DNA of 64,000 bases from Bacillus sp. FSL H8-0547 (GCA_038002745.1 JBBODD010000001.1:2356001-2420000); one strand, 5' to 3'. Shown: positions 30,644 through 39,658, counted from the stretch's first letter. Notes: generated by a model not told the origin, from the sequence alone. Made by a program: numbers and translations.

Positions 30644-30804
30644 AAAAAAACTCTTCTTATTTGAACACAAGAAGAGTTTAAAATCACAATTAAGCCTCTT
30701 CTTATCTCTCGCGCAGTTTCACGCAGGAATTGGCACAGTTTTCCTGATTGGAATCTGTTGCCGAGGCTTCAAAGGGCCTGTCCCTCCACCTCTCTTGATA
30801 AGAA
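30644..30804 (-). promoter_or_regulatory. SAM-I riboswitch (S-box) controlling the Opu-type operon
   Basis: Minus strand: P1 TTCTTATC/GATAAGAA (30804-30797 with 30706-30699), the consensus AGAGAGGTGGAGGGA, GGCCCTTTGAAGCCTCGGCAAC and TGTGCCAATTCCTGC. A terminator follows: a 10-bp stem (30678-30669 with 30658-30649) and U7. The P1 3' side and the terminator share AAGAAGAG, allowing switching. When SAM is abundant the transporter should be off. Confidence 0.95.
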
Positions 30805-30829
30805 CACCAAGTTTTGTTATTTAATTAGA

Positions 30830-31516
30830 AAAAATGCAGAATGTCTTCCGACTGCTGTTACTACGGCTAATTTTTTCCTTTACTGTACGGAAGGATAGTT
30901 AAAATTATATATTTTCTGAATAGTAACAAACGTAATTATAATGCTGTATATTCCCATATGTCAACTAAGATTTTCTTCTGTATGGAGGTTTGTAGAGAAT
31001 TTCCTAGCTGATGTTTAACCAGGAAACTATTAATTTTAAATAATTTATGACGTATTTCATTTCTATAGAAAAACTCTGAATAGTAATATAAGAACTAAGT
31101 GTCATCCTGGGGGTGAGAAATGAATATGCGTTTACAAGTCCCCATTGGTATAGCGTTTAACAGAACATCATGTATAAGCTCTAACTGTTAGTATTGCTTT
31201 CATGAAAGAAAGTATTGGACAGGGCATTGTCATTTCTATTTTTATCTAAAATAGACACAAGACAATTGCGGCAATACCCTGAAATTCACTGGTTGTCTTT
31301 GAAGAAAAAAATGAAAGTACTTCTGTATGCCGTACTCATTAGTACTGCCACTAGCTCAGTATCCGCTACTATCTTCTTACTTGAGAAGTCAGTAAACATA
31401 GCCTTAACCAAATTAGGTTGATGTCACCAGTGGGTGAAATATCTTGTGATGAAAAGTATGAATGCGCTTTCTATAATAAAGATACAGCTAAAGAACACCG
31501 AGGAGGTGAAGTTAAA
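30830..31516. other. Long intergenic region before the PTS operon
   Basis: About 690 bp, AT-rich. An 11-mer, CTGAATAGTAA, occurs at about 30916 and again at about 31076. A tiny frame at 31120-31191 (23 codons) has a good GGGGGTGAG site, and another at about 31311-31421 encodes MKVLLYAVLISTATSSVSAT, a hydrophobic peptide. Neither is recognisable; they could be leader peptides or relics. The PTS promoter lies at the end. Confidence 0.4.
31459..31477 (+). promoter_or_regulatory. cre-like site overlapping the PTS -10
   Basis: TGAATGCGCTTTCT (31459-31472) matches the CcpA consensus TGWAANCGNTNWCA at all but two positions. It abuts TATAAT (31472-31477), 40 bp upstream of the EIIA start. Catabolite repression by promoter occlusion is inferred; the -35 is poor, as expected if the PRD protein activates. 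Confidence 0.5.
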
Positions 31517-31969
31517 ATGACAGCTCAGCTTTTTTCAATTGATCATATGATGCTTGATCTTGACTTGCGCGACAGAGATTCTATTTTAACCACGTTGGCA
31601 ACAAGAGGTTGCGGTTTAGGTGCGGCTGATGATGAAAAGGACATATTTGAAAGCATAATGGAAAGAGAAATGATGTCTACGACAAATGTTGGCAGAGGGG
31701 TTGCAATCCCTCATTGTAAATCTGAAAAAATTCAAACTCCAACCTTACTCTTTATCCGCTTAAAAAACCCTATCGAGTGGCAAGGAGAAGAAGAAAGAGT
31801 GAAGCTTGTTTTTGGTATACTTACATCTGCTGATTCCGGCAACACACATCTTGCCGTATTAGCCCAATTAGCCCGTAACTTAATGAAGGATGAGTTTATC
31901 AATAAATTGACGACGCTTTCATCTGAAGAAGAAATCTATAAAGAGATTGATCACATTATTTCTAAATAG
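31517..31969 (+). CDS. PTS EIIA component, fructose/mannitol family
   Basis: A 150-residue cytosolic EIIA of the fructose-mannitol family. The phosphorylated His lies in GVAIPHCKSE (about residue 67). It passes phosphate from HPr to EIIB. AGGAGGTGA at 31501-31509 fixes the start at 31517; the longer in-frame start has no site. First gene of an A-B-C-regulator-oxidoreductase run. The sugar is not evident from the sequence. Confidence 0.88.
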   Translation: MTAQLFSIDHMMLDLDLRDRDSILTTLATRGCGLGAADDEKDIFESIMEREMMSTTNVGRGVAIPHCKSEKIQTPTLLFIRLKNPIEWQGEEERVKLVFGILTSADSGNTHLAVLAQLARNLMKDEFINKLTTLSSEEEIYKEIDHIISK

Positions 31970-31980
31970 GAGGAAGAAAC

Positions 31981-32292
31981 ATGAAGAAGATAGTTGGAAT
32001 CTGTGCATGTCCAATGGGGGTGGCTCATACTTATATGGCCGCCGATTCTATAGAAGATGCTGCAAAGAAATTGGGTTGCAAAGTAAAAGTGGAAACTCAG
32101 GGAGCAGGGGGCATCGAAGATAAACTAAGCCCTTCTGATATTGAGGAAGCCGATTTGATAGTGATTGCCAGTGCCGTCAAACTTGCAGGCAGTGAAAGAT
32201 GGGAGGATCACAAGGAGAAAGTGATGATAATCGATTTAAAAAGTGCAATCAAGAATGGATATGAGTTGATTGAAAAAAGGCTTGCGCAATAA
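31981..32292 (+). CDS. PTS EIIB component, fructose family
   Basis: A 103-residue EIIB of the fructose type. The active Cys is in the N-terminal P-loop ICACPMGVAHTYMAA (about residues 7-21). It is 11 bp downstream of EIIA with AGGAGG. B. subtilis FruA fuses such domains; here they are separate. Confidence 0.92.
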   Translation: MKKIVGICACPMGVAHTYMAADSIEDAAKKLGCKVKVETQGAGGIEDKLSPSDIEEADLIVIASAVKLAGSERWEDHKEKVMIIDLKSAIKNGYELIEKRLAQ

Positions 32293-32371
32293 TACAGGCA
32301 TGTTCAGCTAATATGATTATGCTTGAGAATCGTCAGTTCAAGACATCTTAAAACATAAGGGGGAGAATCAT

Positions 32372-33484
32372 TTGGAACAATCAAAGTGGAAGGTTTTCCA
32401 ACAGCATTTAATGACCGGTATTTCATACATGATCCCAATCATTGTTTCAGCCGGTATAGTACTTGGAATAGGTATTATGGCCGGACAGCTCATGGATTTT
32501 GATCCGTGGAGCAAAGAGATACTGGAAAACGGCAGTAAGCATCAGCAATTTTTCGCATGGCTGACCCAAGTAGCCGGAGCAGGCATGATGGGGCTCATGT
32601 TTCCTGTATTTGCAGCATTCGTTGCCTATAGCATTGCTGACAAGCTTGGACTTGCTCCGGGTTTCATTGGAGGTTTACTAGCTGCAGAAATGGGCTCAGG
32701 TTTTCTGGGAGCAATTGTTATCGGAATCTGTGCTGGTTATACTGTGAAATTTTTGAATGACAGGCTTAAATTCAAGCGAACCTTTCGACCGGTGAAGACG
32801 ATGTTCATTGTGCCGGTATTTTCCTCCTTATTTGTAATTATAGTAAGCTATTACATAGTCGGACCTGCCGGACTTCTAGCTATCAGCGGAATCACCAGTA
32901 TCATAACTGCAATCGGCAATACCGGAGAAATAGCACTTGCAGCAGTTATTGGAGGAAGCATGGCATTTGATTTAGGCGGACCAATTAATAAGACAGCTCT
33001 TGCAATATCCATGCAGTTAAATACAGACACAGGAGCTAATACTTGGGTGCCTGCCATGATTGGGGCAGTTATTCCACCGATAGGAATTGGGCTGGCTACG
33101 ATCATTGATAAGTTCGTCGTGAAAAAGGCAGTCTTTGATTCACATTTGAAAGCCGATGGTATACCATGTTTTATGCTGGGATTTATGGGAATTTCCGAGG
33201 GAGCTATTCCTTTTGCCATACGTGATCCGCTGTTTATGATTCCATTGAATGTCGTTAGTTCTGCATCCGGTGCGGCTATCGCCGCATGGCTAGGAACTTC
33301 CGCGGTCACAGGGGTACCTGCAGCTATATGGGGATGGCCACTTGCAACGAATCCAATAGGCTGGGCACTTGCTGTGTTGGTCGGATCTCTCATGGTGTGC
33401 TTCGGGGCAATCTTTAGAGCAAATCATCTAATGAAGAAACCAAAGATACAAGGTGAATTAGAAAATAACATAGAAGCAGTATAA
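32372..33484 (+). CDS. PTS EIIC component, fructose family
   Basis: A 370-residue sugar-translocating membrane subunit with about nine TM segments. Typical family segments are YMIPIIVSAGIVLGIG, PGFIGGLLAAEMGSGFLGAI, FDLGGPINKTA and GISEGAIPFAIRDP (about 270). TTG 32372 is used, with GGGGGAG at 32360-32366; no ATG fits. Together with EIIA and EIIB it makes a complete permease. Confidence 0.9.
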   Translation: MEQSKWKVFQQHLMTGISYMIPIIVSAGIVLGIGIMAGQLMDFDPWSKEILENGSKHQQFFAWLTQVAGAGMMGLMFPVFAAFVAYSIADKLGLAPGFIGGLLAAEMGSGFLGAIVIGICAGYTVKFLNDRLKFKRTFRPVKTMFIVPVFSSLFVIIVSYYIVGPAGLLAISGITSIITAIGNTGEIALAAVIGGSMAFDLGGPINKTALAISMQLNTDTGANTWVPAMIGAVIPPIGIGLATIIDKFVVKKAVFDSHLKADGIPCFMLGFMGISEGAIPFAIRDPLFMIPLNVVSSASGAAIAAWLGTSAVTGVPAAIWGWPLATNPIGWALAVLVGSLMVCFGAIFRANHLMKKPKIQGELENNIEAV

Positions 33485-33498
33485 AACTTTAGTGAAAT

Positions 33499-33516
33499 AA
33501 TCTGACTCGTCAGATT
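33499..33516 (+). other. Short hairpin between EIIC and regulator
   Basis: AATCTGA-CTCG-TCAGATT, a perfect 7-bp stem with a tetraloop and no U-tract. It may be an mRNA-stability or processing element between the transporter and regulator genes. Confidence 0.4.
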
Positions 33517-33547
33517 CTCATATGTTTTTGGAAGGAGTTTGAGGCCA

Positions 33548-35395
33548 GTGGATTACCGAATACAGTCTATTCTAACCATATTATTGCAACAAGATCAGCC
33601 TGTTACGAGTACGAAGCTGGCATTGCGACTCGGTGTAAGCAGCAGGACTGTAAAGCGTCAAATGATTGAAGTCACTCATGAGCTTGAAAAGAGGGGCTTT
33701 TCGATTATATCGAGCAGGGCAGGCTATGCGGTTCAAATTTCTGACGCTGACCGATATCAGCTAAAAGATGAGATACAGCTAAACATGGCGGAAAAAACAG
33801 GAGAGGCCGGAGACGCGGCGAAAGACATTCTTCTTTATCTGCTGAGTGTCAGCTCAGCAACGATCGATGAGATGGCAGTCGATTTACATTACAGCAGAAA
33901 CACTGTTTTTAATAAGATTAGAACAGTTAAACAAGAGCTGGAAAATTTCGAGTTGGAATTGGAAAGCAAACCACATCAAGGGTATAAGGTGAAAGGCAAA
34001 GAGTTTCTGAAACGGAGATGCATGGCTGTGCATTTTTCCAGAGACAATGTCTTCGTTCAACATGAATTAAAACGACTGCTAAAGAAAGAACTCGATTATG
34101 ATAAGCTGCTTTACATGTTTACAATGGAGCTAAAACAAGCATCTTTAATCAAAAGCACAGAAGAAGTGCAGTTATTTTTAAAGTATATGATTGTTTCAGT
34201 ATTAAGACAAAACAAGGTGAATGAACCCATCGATTTACTTGAAGAATCTTTAAATGTCACTCATCTGCGTGTTGCTTCCCAAGTGCTGAAAAACTTTCAT
34301 AAGGAATATCAGTTTAAGTTTAACGAGGAAGAGCACCTCTTTTTGACAATGGTACTTGGCGGAGGCAGTGTAGTTCCGGCTGAAAAGGATAAAATTTCTG
34401 AATCGGTCGATAATGCCATTAAGAAAATTACCATTGATTTCAATGAAGAATTTAAAAGAGAAGCCGCTTTGAGGGCCTCATTAATCACTCATATCAGTTC
34501 AACCTGTAAGCGACTAAAACTGGGTATCGCTATAATAAACCCGTTAAAAGAAATGATTCAATCAAGGTATTTTATGGCTACTTATTATGCTTATATCCTT
34601 GCAGAGGAACTAAATAACAATATGGGTCTCGCTATTGATGATAGTGAAGTCGCTTATTTAGCCTTGCATTTTGAAGCGAGCATGGAAGGAAATGGACTTG
34701 TCAAAAAATTAAATGTGCTCGTTGTATGCGGAGGAGGAATTGGTACCTCTACGGTGCTGAAAAGCAAACTGGAGAGCAACTTCCCCCAACTGCTCATTGC
34801 TGATGTTCTTCCTTACTACATGTTGAAAAATCGAGATCTATCCAACATTGACTTTATCATTTCGACAAATAACATTGAGTTTGAGACGGGAAAAAAAGTA
34901 ATTCGCGTTAATCCTATTCTAAATGAAAAAGATTCAGAGAGACTCTTGGAGACAATAAGGTACGGGGGAAGCAAAGACTACATAAGAGCATTTTCAGAGA
35001 AATTATTTTTTGCCAATGAGCATTTTTCTACCCGCGATGAGTGTTTGTTGTTCCTAACTAATCGTATGATAGAAGAAGGTCTGATAGATAGTAAGATCCA
35101 AAAGGAAGTCATGTTGCGTGAAGAAAAAGCACCTACAGAAATTGGGGACTTGACAGCCATTCCGCATTGTGTGACTGAAGGCCGTTCCCAGATAGCGGTG
35201 TTGATCTTAAACGAACCCATTCAATGGAAAAATGAAAAAGTCCAATTGGTCTTTTTCGGATGCATAAACCCTAAGGAAAAGCTGAGTAAAAAATATTTCC
35301 CGCAGATTTATAAAAAAGTCAGTCAAATATCTTGGGTGAATGATGTAATAGGCAACAGACAATTTGAGCCTTTTATTAAACGACTAACAACCTGA
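33548..35395 (+). CDS. PRD-containing PTS-regulated transcriptional activator (MtlR/LicR-like)
   Basis: A 615-residue regulator. Order: two N-terminal HTH modules (about 8-60 with TSTKLALRLGVSSRTVKRQ; about 90-140 with TIDEMAVDLHYSRNTVFNKI), two PRD domains (about 165-385, histidines in FLTMVLGG and LALHFEAS contexts), an EIIB-like domain (about 395-475, VVCGGGIGTSTVL with Cys), and a C-terminal EIIA-like domain (about 480-610) with phospho-His in LTAIPHCV. Phosphorylation by HPr and the cognate EIIB tunes activity, linking transcription to sugar supply. GTG 33548 is 10 nt after AAGGAG; TTG 33539 is too close. Confidence 0.9.
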   Translation: MDYRIQSILTILLQQDQPVTSTKLALRLGVSSRTVKRQMIEVTHELEKRGFSIISSRAGYAVQISDADRYQLKDEIQLNMAEKTGEAGDAAKDILLYLLSVSSATIDEMAVDLHYSRNTVFNKIRTVKQELENFELELESKPHQGYKVKGKEFLKRRCMAVHFSRDNVFVQHELKRLLKKELDYDKLLYMFTMELKQASLIKSTEEVQLFLKYMIVSVLRQNKVNEPIDLLEESLNVTHLRVASQVLKNFHKEYQFKFNEEEHLFLTMVLGGGSVVPAEKDKISESVDNAIKKITIDFNEEFKREAALRASLITHISSTCKRLKLGIAIINPLKEMIQSRYFMATYYAYILAEELNNNMGLAIDDSEVAYLALHFEASMEGNGLVKKLNVLVVCGGGIGTSTVLKSKLESNFPQLLIADVLPYYMLKNRDLSNIDFIISTNNIEFETGKKVIRVNPILNEKDSERLLETIRYGGSKDYIRAFSEKLFFANEHFSTRDECLLFLTNRMIEEGLIDSKIQKEVMLREEKAPTEIGDLTAIPHCVTEGRSQIAVLILNEPIQWKNEKVQLVFFGCINPKEKLSKKYFPQIYKKVSQISWVNDVIGNRQFEPFIKRLTT

Positions 35396-35408
35396 AGGGA
35401 TGAAGTAT

Positions 35409-36440
35409 ATGCTTAAAATGGCGTTCATCGGATGCGGAAAAAGTACATTGCGTTACCATATGCCTTATGTAAAACAAAGAAAATCTATCCAGATCAAGTC
35501 TATTTTCACGAGAAATTGGACTGAGGAAAAAAAGGCAGCTGCTGGTTTACCAGAAAGCGCCTATGTCGAAAGTCTAGACGCTATTCTTCAAGACGACGAA
35601 ATCAGTCTGATATCGATCTGTACTCCGCCTTCTTCTCACTATGAACTTGCAAAGCTCTGTTTGGAAAACGGCAAAAATGTTCTGGTAGAGAAGCCGTTTT
35701 GTGAAACGGCCGAAGAAGCTGAAGAAATTTTGAAACTGGCCAAAGAAAAGAAGCTGGTTGCAATGCCTTATCAGAATAGACGTTTTGATAGTGAGTTTTT
35801 AACGCTGTTTCAAGTCTTAGAATCAGGAAAATTGGGTGAGATCATTGAGGTGGAGCTGCATTTCGATCGTTATCGTCCTGTTGACGAGAGACCTGCAGGC
35901 AGCAATACAGACGGTGAATTTTACGGATTGGGAGTGCATTTACTCGATAAAGCACTGGCGCTGTTCGGGATGCCGCAAAGAGTTTTCTATGATATTAAAA
36001 CGCTGCGTAAACCCGGAAACCCTGATGATGCGTTTGAGATGCAATTATTTTATAATACCAAAAAGGTGATTTTGAAAGTAAATCAACTGATTTGTGGAGA
36101 CTATCCATCCGTTCGGATACATGGGAACACAGGCAGTTTCATCAAATATGGGATGGATCAGCAAGAAGCCTGTTTAAAAGCTGGTGTGATGCCAGGAGAA
36201 GTGCATTTTGGAGAAGACCCGGAAGAGGCGTTTGGGGTACTTAGACACGCAACTGGCGATGAAATTACTGAAACAGTCGTCCCGACAGTAACCGGGGATT
36301 ATGGAGCCGTTTATGACCATATGTACCAATCAATAACTCACGGTCACCCTAAACTGATACCAGATGAAGAAATCATTGGAAATATATCCATCTTGTATAA
36401 AGGTGTTTCAGGGGATTCACCTCATTTAGTTACTTTGTAG
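35409..36440 (+). CDS. Gfo/Idh/MocA family oxidoreductase
   Basis: A 343-residue NAD(P)-dependent sugar dehydrogenase-type protein. The Rossmann motif is AFIGCGKSTLRYH (about 5-17), then ICTPPSSHYELA, the conserved NVLVEKPFCET (about 92) and the DxxxH-like segment GVHLLDKALALFG (about 176). ATG 35409 is used since GAAGGG abuts the ATG at 35400. It lies 13 bp after the PRD regulator, so it is probably the catabolic enzyme acting on the PTS substrate. The exact sugar or polyol is unknown. Confidence 0.87.
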   Translation: MLKMAFIGCGKSTLRYHMPYVKQRKSIQIKSIFTRNWTEEKKAAAGLPESAYVESLDAILQDDEISLISICTPPSSHYELAKLCLENGKNVLVEKPFCETAEEAEEILKLAKEKKLVAMPYQNRRFDSEFLTLFQVLESGKLGEIIEVELHFDRYRPVDERPAGSNTDGEFYGLGVHLLDKALALFGMPQRVFYDIKTLRKPGNPDDAFEMQLFYNTKKVILKVNQLICGDYPSVRIHGNTGSFIKYGMDQQEACLKAGVMPGEVHFGEDPEEAFGVLRHATGDEITETVVPTVTGDYGAVYDHMYQSITHGHPKLIPDEEIIGNISILYKGVSGDSPHLVTL

Positions 36441-36647
36441 CCGGAATTACAAATCTTGTAATATGTGCCCCAACTATAATCTGCTTCAAGGGCATATCTT
36501 AAAAAATTATTGTATTGTTTATTTAATTTCACTTAAAAAGCGCGCCCCGCAGTAAGTACTTCCAGTGAGGACGCAAGGTTCTAGTTTGAACCCATTGAAA
36601 CAGTTAATAGGGCAAAAGGTGTTTATAGAAAAGGATAGGAAGGGTGA

Positions 36648-37405
36648 TCATGGCTTAGGCTTAGCTATAAGATCACTCTTTTTTACATTGTATATTTCAC
36701 AAATAAATTGTAGCTGGTCTTTATTCATGTGCTGCTTGCCTCTCTCAATGGACATCAGGGTACTGAAATCTTGTTTTCCCCCAAAAGCCGTTCCTGCATC
36801 CATAGCTTTTTCCTTTTTATCATCCATTTCTTTACTTTCTGCGTATGCTGTTGTATAACCTTCCTAACCTTCTCCATAGGAAATGATTCCTGATGAAGCA
36901 TCTTCATTAGGTGTAACTTCGTTGTATCCATCTTCCAAGCCTTTTGCACGGCCGTCCTTCATTCCGTTTTGCTTATCTGACGCGTCCTGCTTTGCCTGGA
37001 TTTGTTCAGGGCTGTTGTTGATCTTTGACTTATCATAGCTCTCAGGGGCTTCGCAAGGTATACCGTCGTCAACGATCCCGTTGCCCAAGCCATCCAGATT
37101 CTCAGGATCATTCTCTGCAAAATATCCTTTGGCGTTTCAATAGTTTACGACTTCATCATAGCTTGTAAATTCCGTACAGTCTTTATCGTTTCGCTGAGGC
37201 ACAGTTGCCGGAGCTGTGCTTTTTGGCTCGCTTGGAGCAGTTTCTCCGCCGTTATGATAGTGATAACCGGTGCACAGACCTTTTGCCTGTGATTTGGCAA
37301 TGCAATTATGTCCGCCTTTGCTGTCGGTTCTTCCTGAGTGAGCAAATGATACAAATCCATAAACGAACAAAAAGGCGAGTGTTAACAAACAAATTTTCTA
37401 CTCAT
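36648..37405 (-). pseudogene. YHYH-domain secreted protein, inactivated
   Basis: A complete but broken gene. The ATG at 37405 has AGGAGG. After four codons a one-base loss in an A-run shifts the frame; the signal peptide then continues as ICLLTLAFLFVYGFVSFAHS. The YHYH motif follows (GGHNCIAKSQAKGLCTGYHYHNGG). One frame then runs to the stop at 36648 apart from an in-frame TGA at 37137-37139 (in YxNAKGYF, where Trp is expected) and TAG at 36864-36866. Three independent lesions make sequencing error unlikely. The C-terminal part has Ca-binding-like DGLGNGIVDDGIPCE. About 250 codons in all. Confidence 0.85.
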
Positions 37406-37639
37406 ACTTCCTCCTGGGAATCCATTCACAATTAACTAGATTAATTTACCAGACTGCTCACATTGTACCAGAAAATCTCCCTTTTTTTATCCAATTAGTG
37501 ATAAATATTTACTGAAAATAACTATAATTCAAGTTTCATGTAATAGGAGTTTTTACAGCAGAGAGCAAAGCTATTAAATAGGCTATGGATTTAAACTAAC
37601 AGTGATCAGGGAGAGGATGTTGGAAATGTAAATCAAAGA

Positions 37640-37860
37640 AATAAACTTTTCAGGCGGCAGCACGACAGGCTGATCAAAAGAACGTCAGCCTGTAACGTGT
37701 CGCTTCCCCACTAAACCTCCCGATAACCACAGTCCGTAGGTTCCTGTGCCGTTTGTGGCAGGCCGCCGCGGCGAACGAGCCGGGGAGGGCAACAACAGAA
37801 GTTCTCTTACTTTTTTACATAACAAAGCATGGAAAGCAGCCTTGATGGCTGCTATTTTTA
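37640..37860 (+). ncRNA. Candidate structured RNA with its own terminator
   Basis: A GC-rich block stands out from AT-rich surroundings. Hairpins: ACAGGCTGA/TCAGCCTGT (37665-37673 with 37685-37693, extended by CACG/CGTG), and a long-range CCTCCC/GGGAGG pair (37717-37722 with 37783-37788) enclosing CACAG/CTGTG. It ends with an intrinsic terminator, AGCAGCC/GGCTGCT (37835-37841 with 37847-37853), then ATTTTTA. No protein frame fits. Family unknown; either a stand-alone RNA or a leader that attenuates radC. Confidence 0.5.
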
Positions 37861-37868
37861 TTGGACTT

Positions 37869-38127
37869 TTCCCTTTTGAATCCGAATCGTAAAACAGTGC
37901 AGGCCGACTACACCCCAGTCCGGCAGGGGCCCGACCCTATCCGGCCTGAGATGAAGGCGGCGAGCCATCCAGTCAAGGGGTCCAAAACTTTTTTATAGGC
38001 GCTTTTGCATAAAAAACTTTAGGACTAATCCCTTGACCGGATGTCTATGCGTGTTTTTCGTTCTCCTTGCAAAAGGGGAAAAATCATCCCCCTTTGGGGA
38101 ACATCAGCGCTTCCGATTCAAAGGGAA
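37869..38127. other. Nested inverted repeats forming a branched structure upstream of radC
   Basis: Four pairings nest without conflict: outer TTCCCTTTTGAATCCGAA/TTCCGATTCAAAGGGAA (37869-37886 with 38111-38127), CAGGCCG/CGGCCTG (37900-37906 with 37942-37948), a long 30-bp imperfect stem (37966-37995 with 38010-38043), and AAAGGGG/CCCCTTT (38072-38078 with 38089-38095). Together they predict a four-way junction of about 260 nt. It may act as RNA, or as single-stranded DNA at an origin or transfer site. It ends 70 bp before radC. Confidence 0.6.
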
Positions 38128-38196
38128 GACAGAGACGGCATAAAAGGCAGGAGGAAGGACAAGGCGTTACAAAACTTAGCAAAGGGGAAATGAGAA

Positions 38197-38652
38197 ATGA
38201 ACAAATTGGAAGCAATTTTTGAGGTCGTGCGCATCAGGCAGGAAATCAGGGAAGCGAAAGAAGAGTTTGCGTCATACAAAATCACGTCACCGATGGATGC
38301 AGAGAAGCTTGCGGCATTCTATATCGCTGATGAGGACAGGGAAGTGTTTCTTGTGATGATGCTGAACACGAAAAATGAAGTCATCGGGCTTCACCGGTCA
38401 TCTGTCGGCAGTTTGAATGCAAGCATCGTTCACCCTAGAGAGGTCATGAAGGCCGCGATTTTAAACAACGCCGCCTCCATCATCGTCAGTCATCAGCACC
38501 CGTCAGGAGACCCGACACCGAGCAGGGAAGACATAGAGGTGACGAGAAGAATTAATGAAGCAGGAAAGACGATGGGCATCCAGCTTCTTGACCACATTAT
38601 TGTCACACACAAAGGAAGTTACGTGAGCTTGAAAGAAAAGGGTCATATCTAA
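38197..38652 (+). CDS. radC: RadC-like JAB/MPN domain protein, short form
   Basis: A 151-residue protein consisting of the RadC (JAB1/MPN-like) metalloprotease fold only. The zinc motif is SHQHPSGDPTPSREDIEVTRR (His102, His104, Asp115 approximately), with the upstream GLHRSSVGSLNASIVHPREV segment. It lacks the N-terminal helix-hairpin-helix domain of chromosomal RadC (about 230 residues). Short RadC proteins of this kind are typical of plasmids, prophages and integrative elements, and the true function is unsettled. It precedes a zinc-ribbon gene. Confidence 0.88.
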   Translation: MNKLEAIFEVVRIRQEIREAKEEFASYKITSPMDAEKLAAFYIADEDREVFLVMMLNTKNEVIGLHRSSVGSLNASIVHPREVMKAAILNNAASIIVSHQHPSGDPTPSREDIEVTRRINEAGKTMGIQLLDHIIVTHKGSYVSLKEKGHI

Positions 38653-38760
38653 GGCAAAGGGGCTTATGCCCCTTTGGTTTTACTAGACATTACGGGAGGG
38701 TAAGAAAAACGTTCGTTTTCTTTGAATAAAACAGGCATCGAGCCTGTAAAAGGCAAAAAC

Positions 38761-39303
38761 ATGAAAACTAATACAACAAAGGATGTGAAAAAAATGGGGA
38801 TCAAGACATGCCCATACTGCGGAAGCAAGGTGAAAAAGATAAAGGAAAGGCTCTTTTACTGTGACTTTTGCGAGATGAGGCTTGCAGAAGACCTTGTAAA
38901 AGAAAACCATGAACGCCTGCAGGTGAGGGTACGTGAGTTTGCGGCCGATCATTATGTTAGCAGGTCCACGCCGGATCTTATGGGACTTTCCAGTTTTGAG
39001 CTTTTGCAGCTGCTTAAATTTATCAGAAAAGAGAGAAGCGACATGTATCATCATTTGTCTGTGTTTAAAAGAGCCGAAAAGCAGGTTCAGACAGGGGAAT
39101 TTAAAGACATGGAACAAGAGTCAGGGAAAGAATACGAGTATCTGACAAGGAAAATGTTTGTGCTTGAGAATATTATCCGTGAACGGCTTGGGTATGTGCC
39201 TAGAAAGATAACAGAGGCTTATCTGTTAAGTTATTTAGAGAATATAAAAAAGGATAAGACTGCGCCTATGCTTATTAAACAAGAAAGGCAGATAGAGATT
39301 TAA
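38761..39303 (+). CDS. Zinc-ribbon protein of unknown function
   Basis: A 180-residue protein with an N-terminal zinc ribbon CPYC...CDFC (about 16-38), then a mostly helical, charged domain (DLMGLSSFELLQLLKFIRKERSDMYHHL). I do not recognise the family. It follows radC by about 110 bp; a hairpin ACAGGC/GCCTGT (38731-38747) sits just before the ribosome site AAAAGG. ATG 38761 was chosen; ATG 38794 after AAAGGA is an alternative that keeps the zinc ribbon. A fragment of a close relative survives at 25780-25843, so the gene has been mobile in this genome. Confidence 0.7.
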   Translation: MKTNTTKDVKKMGIKTCPYCGSKVKKIKERLFYCDFCEMRLAEDLVKENHERLQVRVREFAADHYVSRSTPDLMGLSSFELLQLLKFIRKERSDMYHHLSVFKRAEKQVQTGEFKDMEQESGKEYEYLTRKMFVLENIIRERLGYVPRKITEAYLLSYLENIKKDKTAPMLIKQERQIEI

Positions 39304-39658
39304 CAACAGCTGTATATGACTTTGCTTGATACCACATAGTACAAAGAGCAGATCTTGTATTACAAATTTTTTCTTGGATGGCCACTATTTAATAGTAGAA
39401 ACTTGGCAAAGAGGAGCATAAATTTTGTCTATAAATCAATTATACTTGTAAATTACAATCTGTCTTTAGACTGATTTCTACTAAAAATATATGAAAAATA
39501 AATTAAATTTAAAGATGTTCTATATGGTTTTTTTATACTATTTTAGTAAAAAATATAATTTTAATGGTATGATAATCCTATTAATCTTTATAAATAAATT
39601 GCGTTTATATATGAATTGAAGAAGTCTCAGCTAAATTAATATAAACCAGGAGGTAAAT
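39304..39658. other. AT-rich control region before the defence-like operon
   Basis: 355 bp with a sharp fall in GC. An extended -10 (TGGTATGAT, 39565-39573) is the best promoter candidate; no clear -35. No coding frame. A strong CAGGAGGTAAAT site ends the region. Confidence 0.4.

Noticed and set aside
32851-33393. Minus-strand 180-codon frame
   Set aside because: Antisense of the EIIC gene, which has strong family motifs on the plus strand.
36565-36858. Plus-strand 97-codon frame
   Set aside because: It overlaps the YHYH pseudogene in antisense and shows no family signal.
37866-38652. Transposon with IscB/TnpB-type guide RNA
   Set aside because: The structured region precedes RadC, and no IscB or TnpB coding sequence is in the window.
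38683-39117. Minus-strand 144-codon frame
   Set aside because: Antisense of the zinc-ribbon gene.
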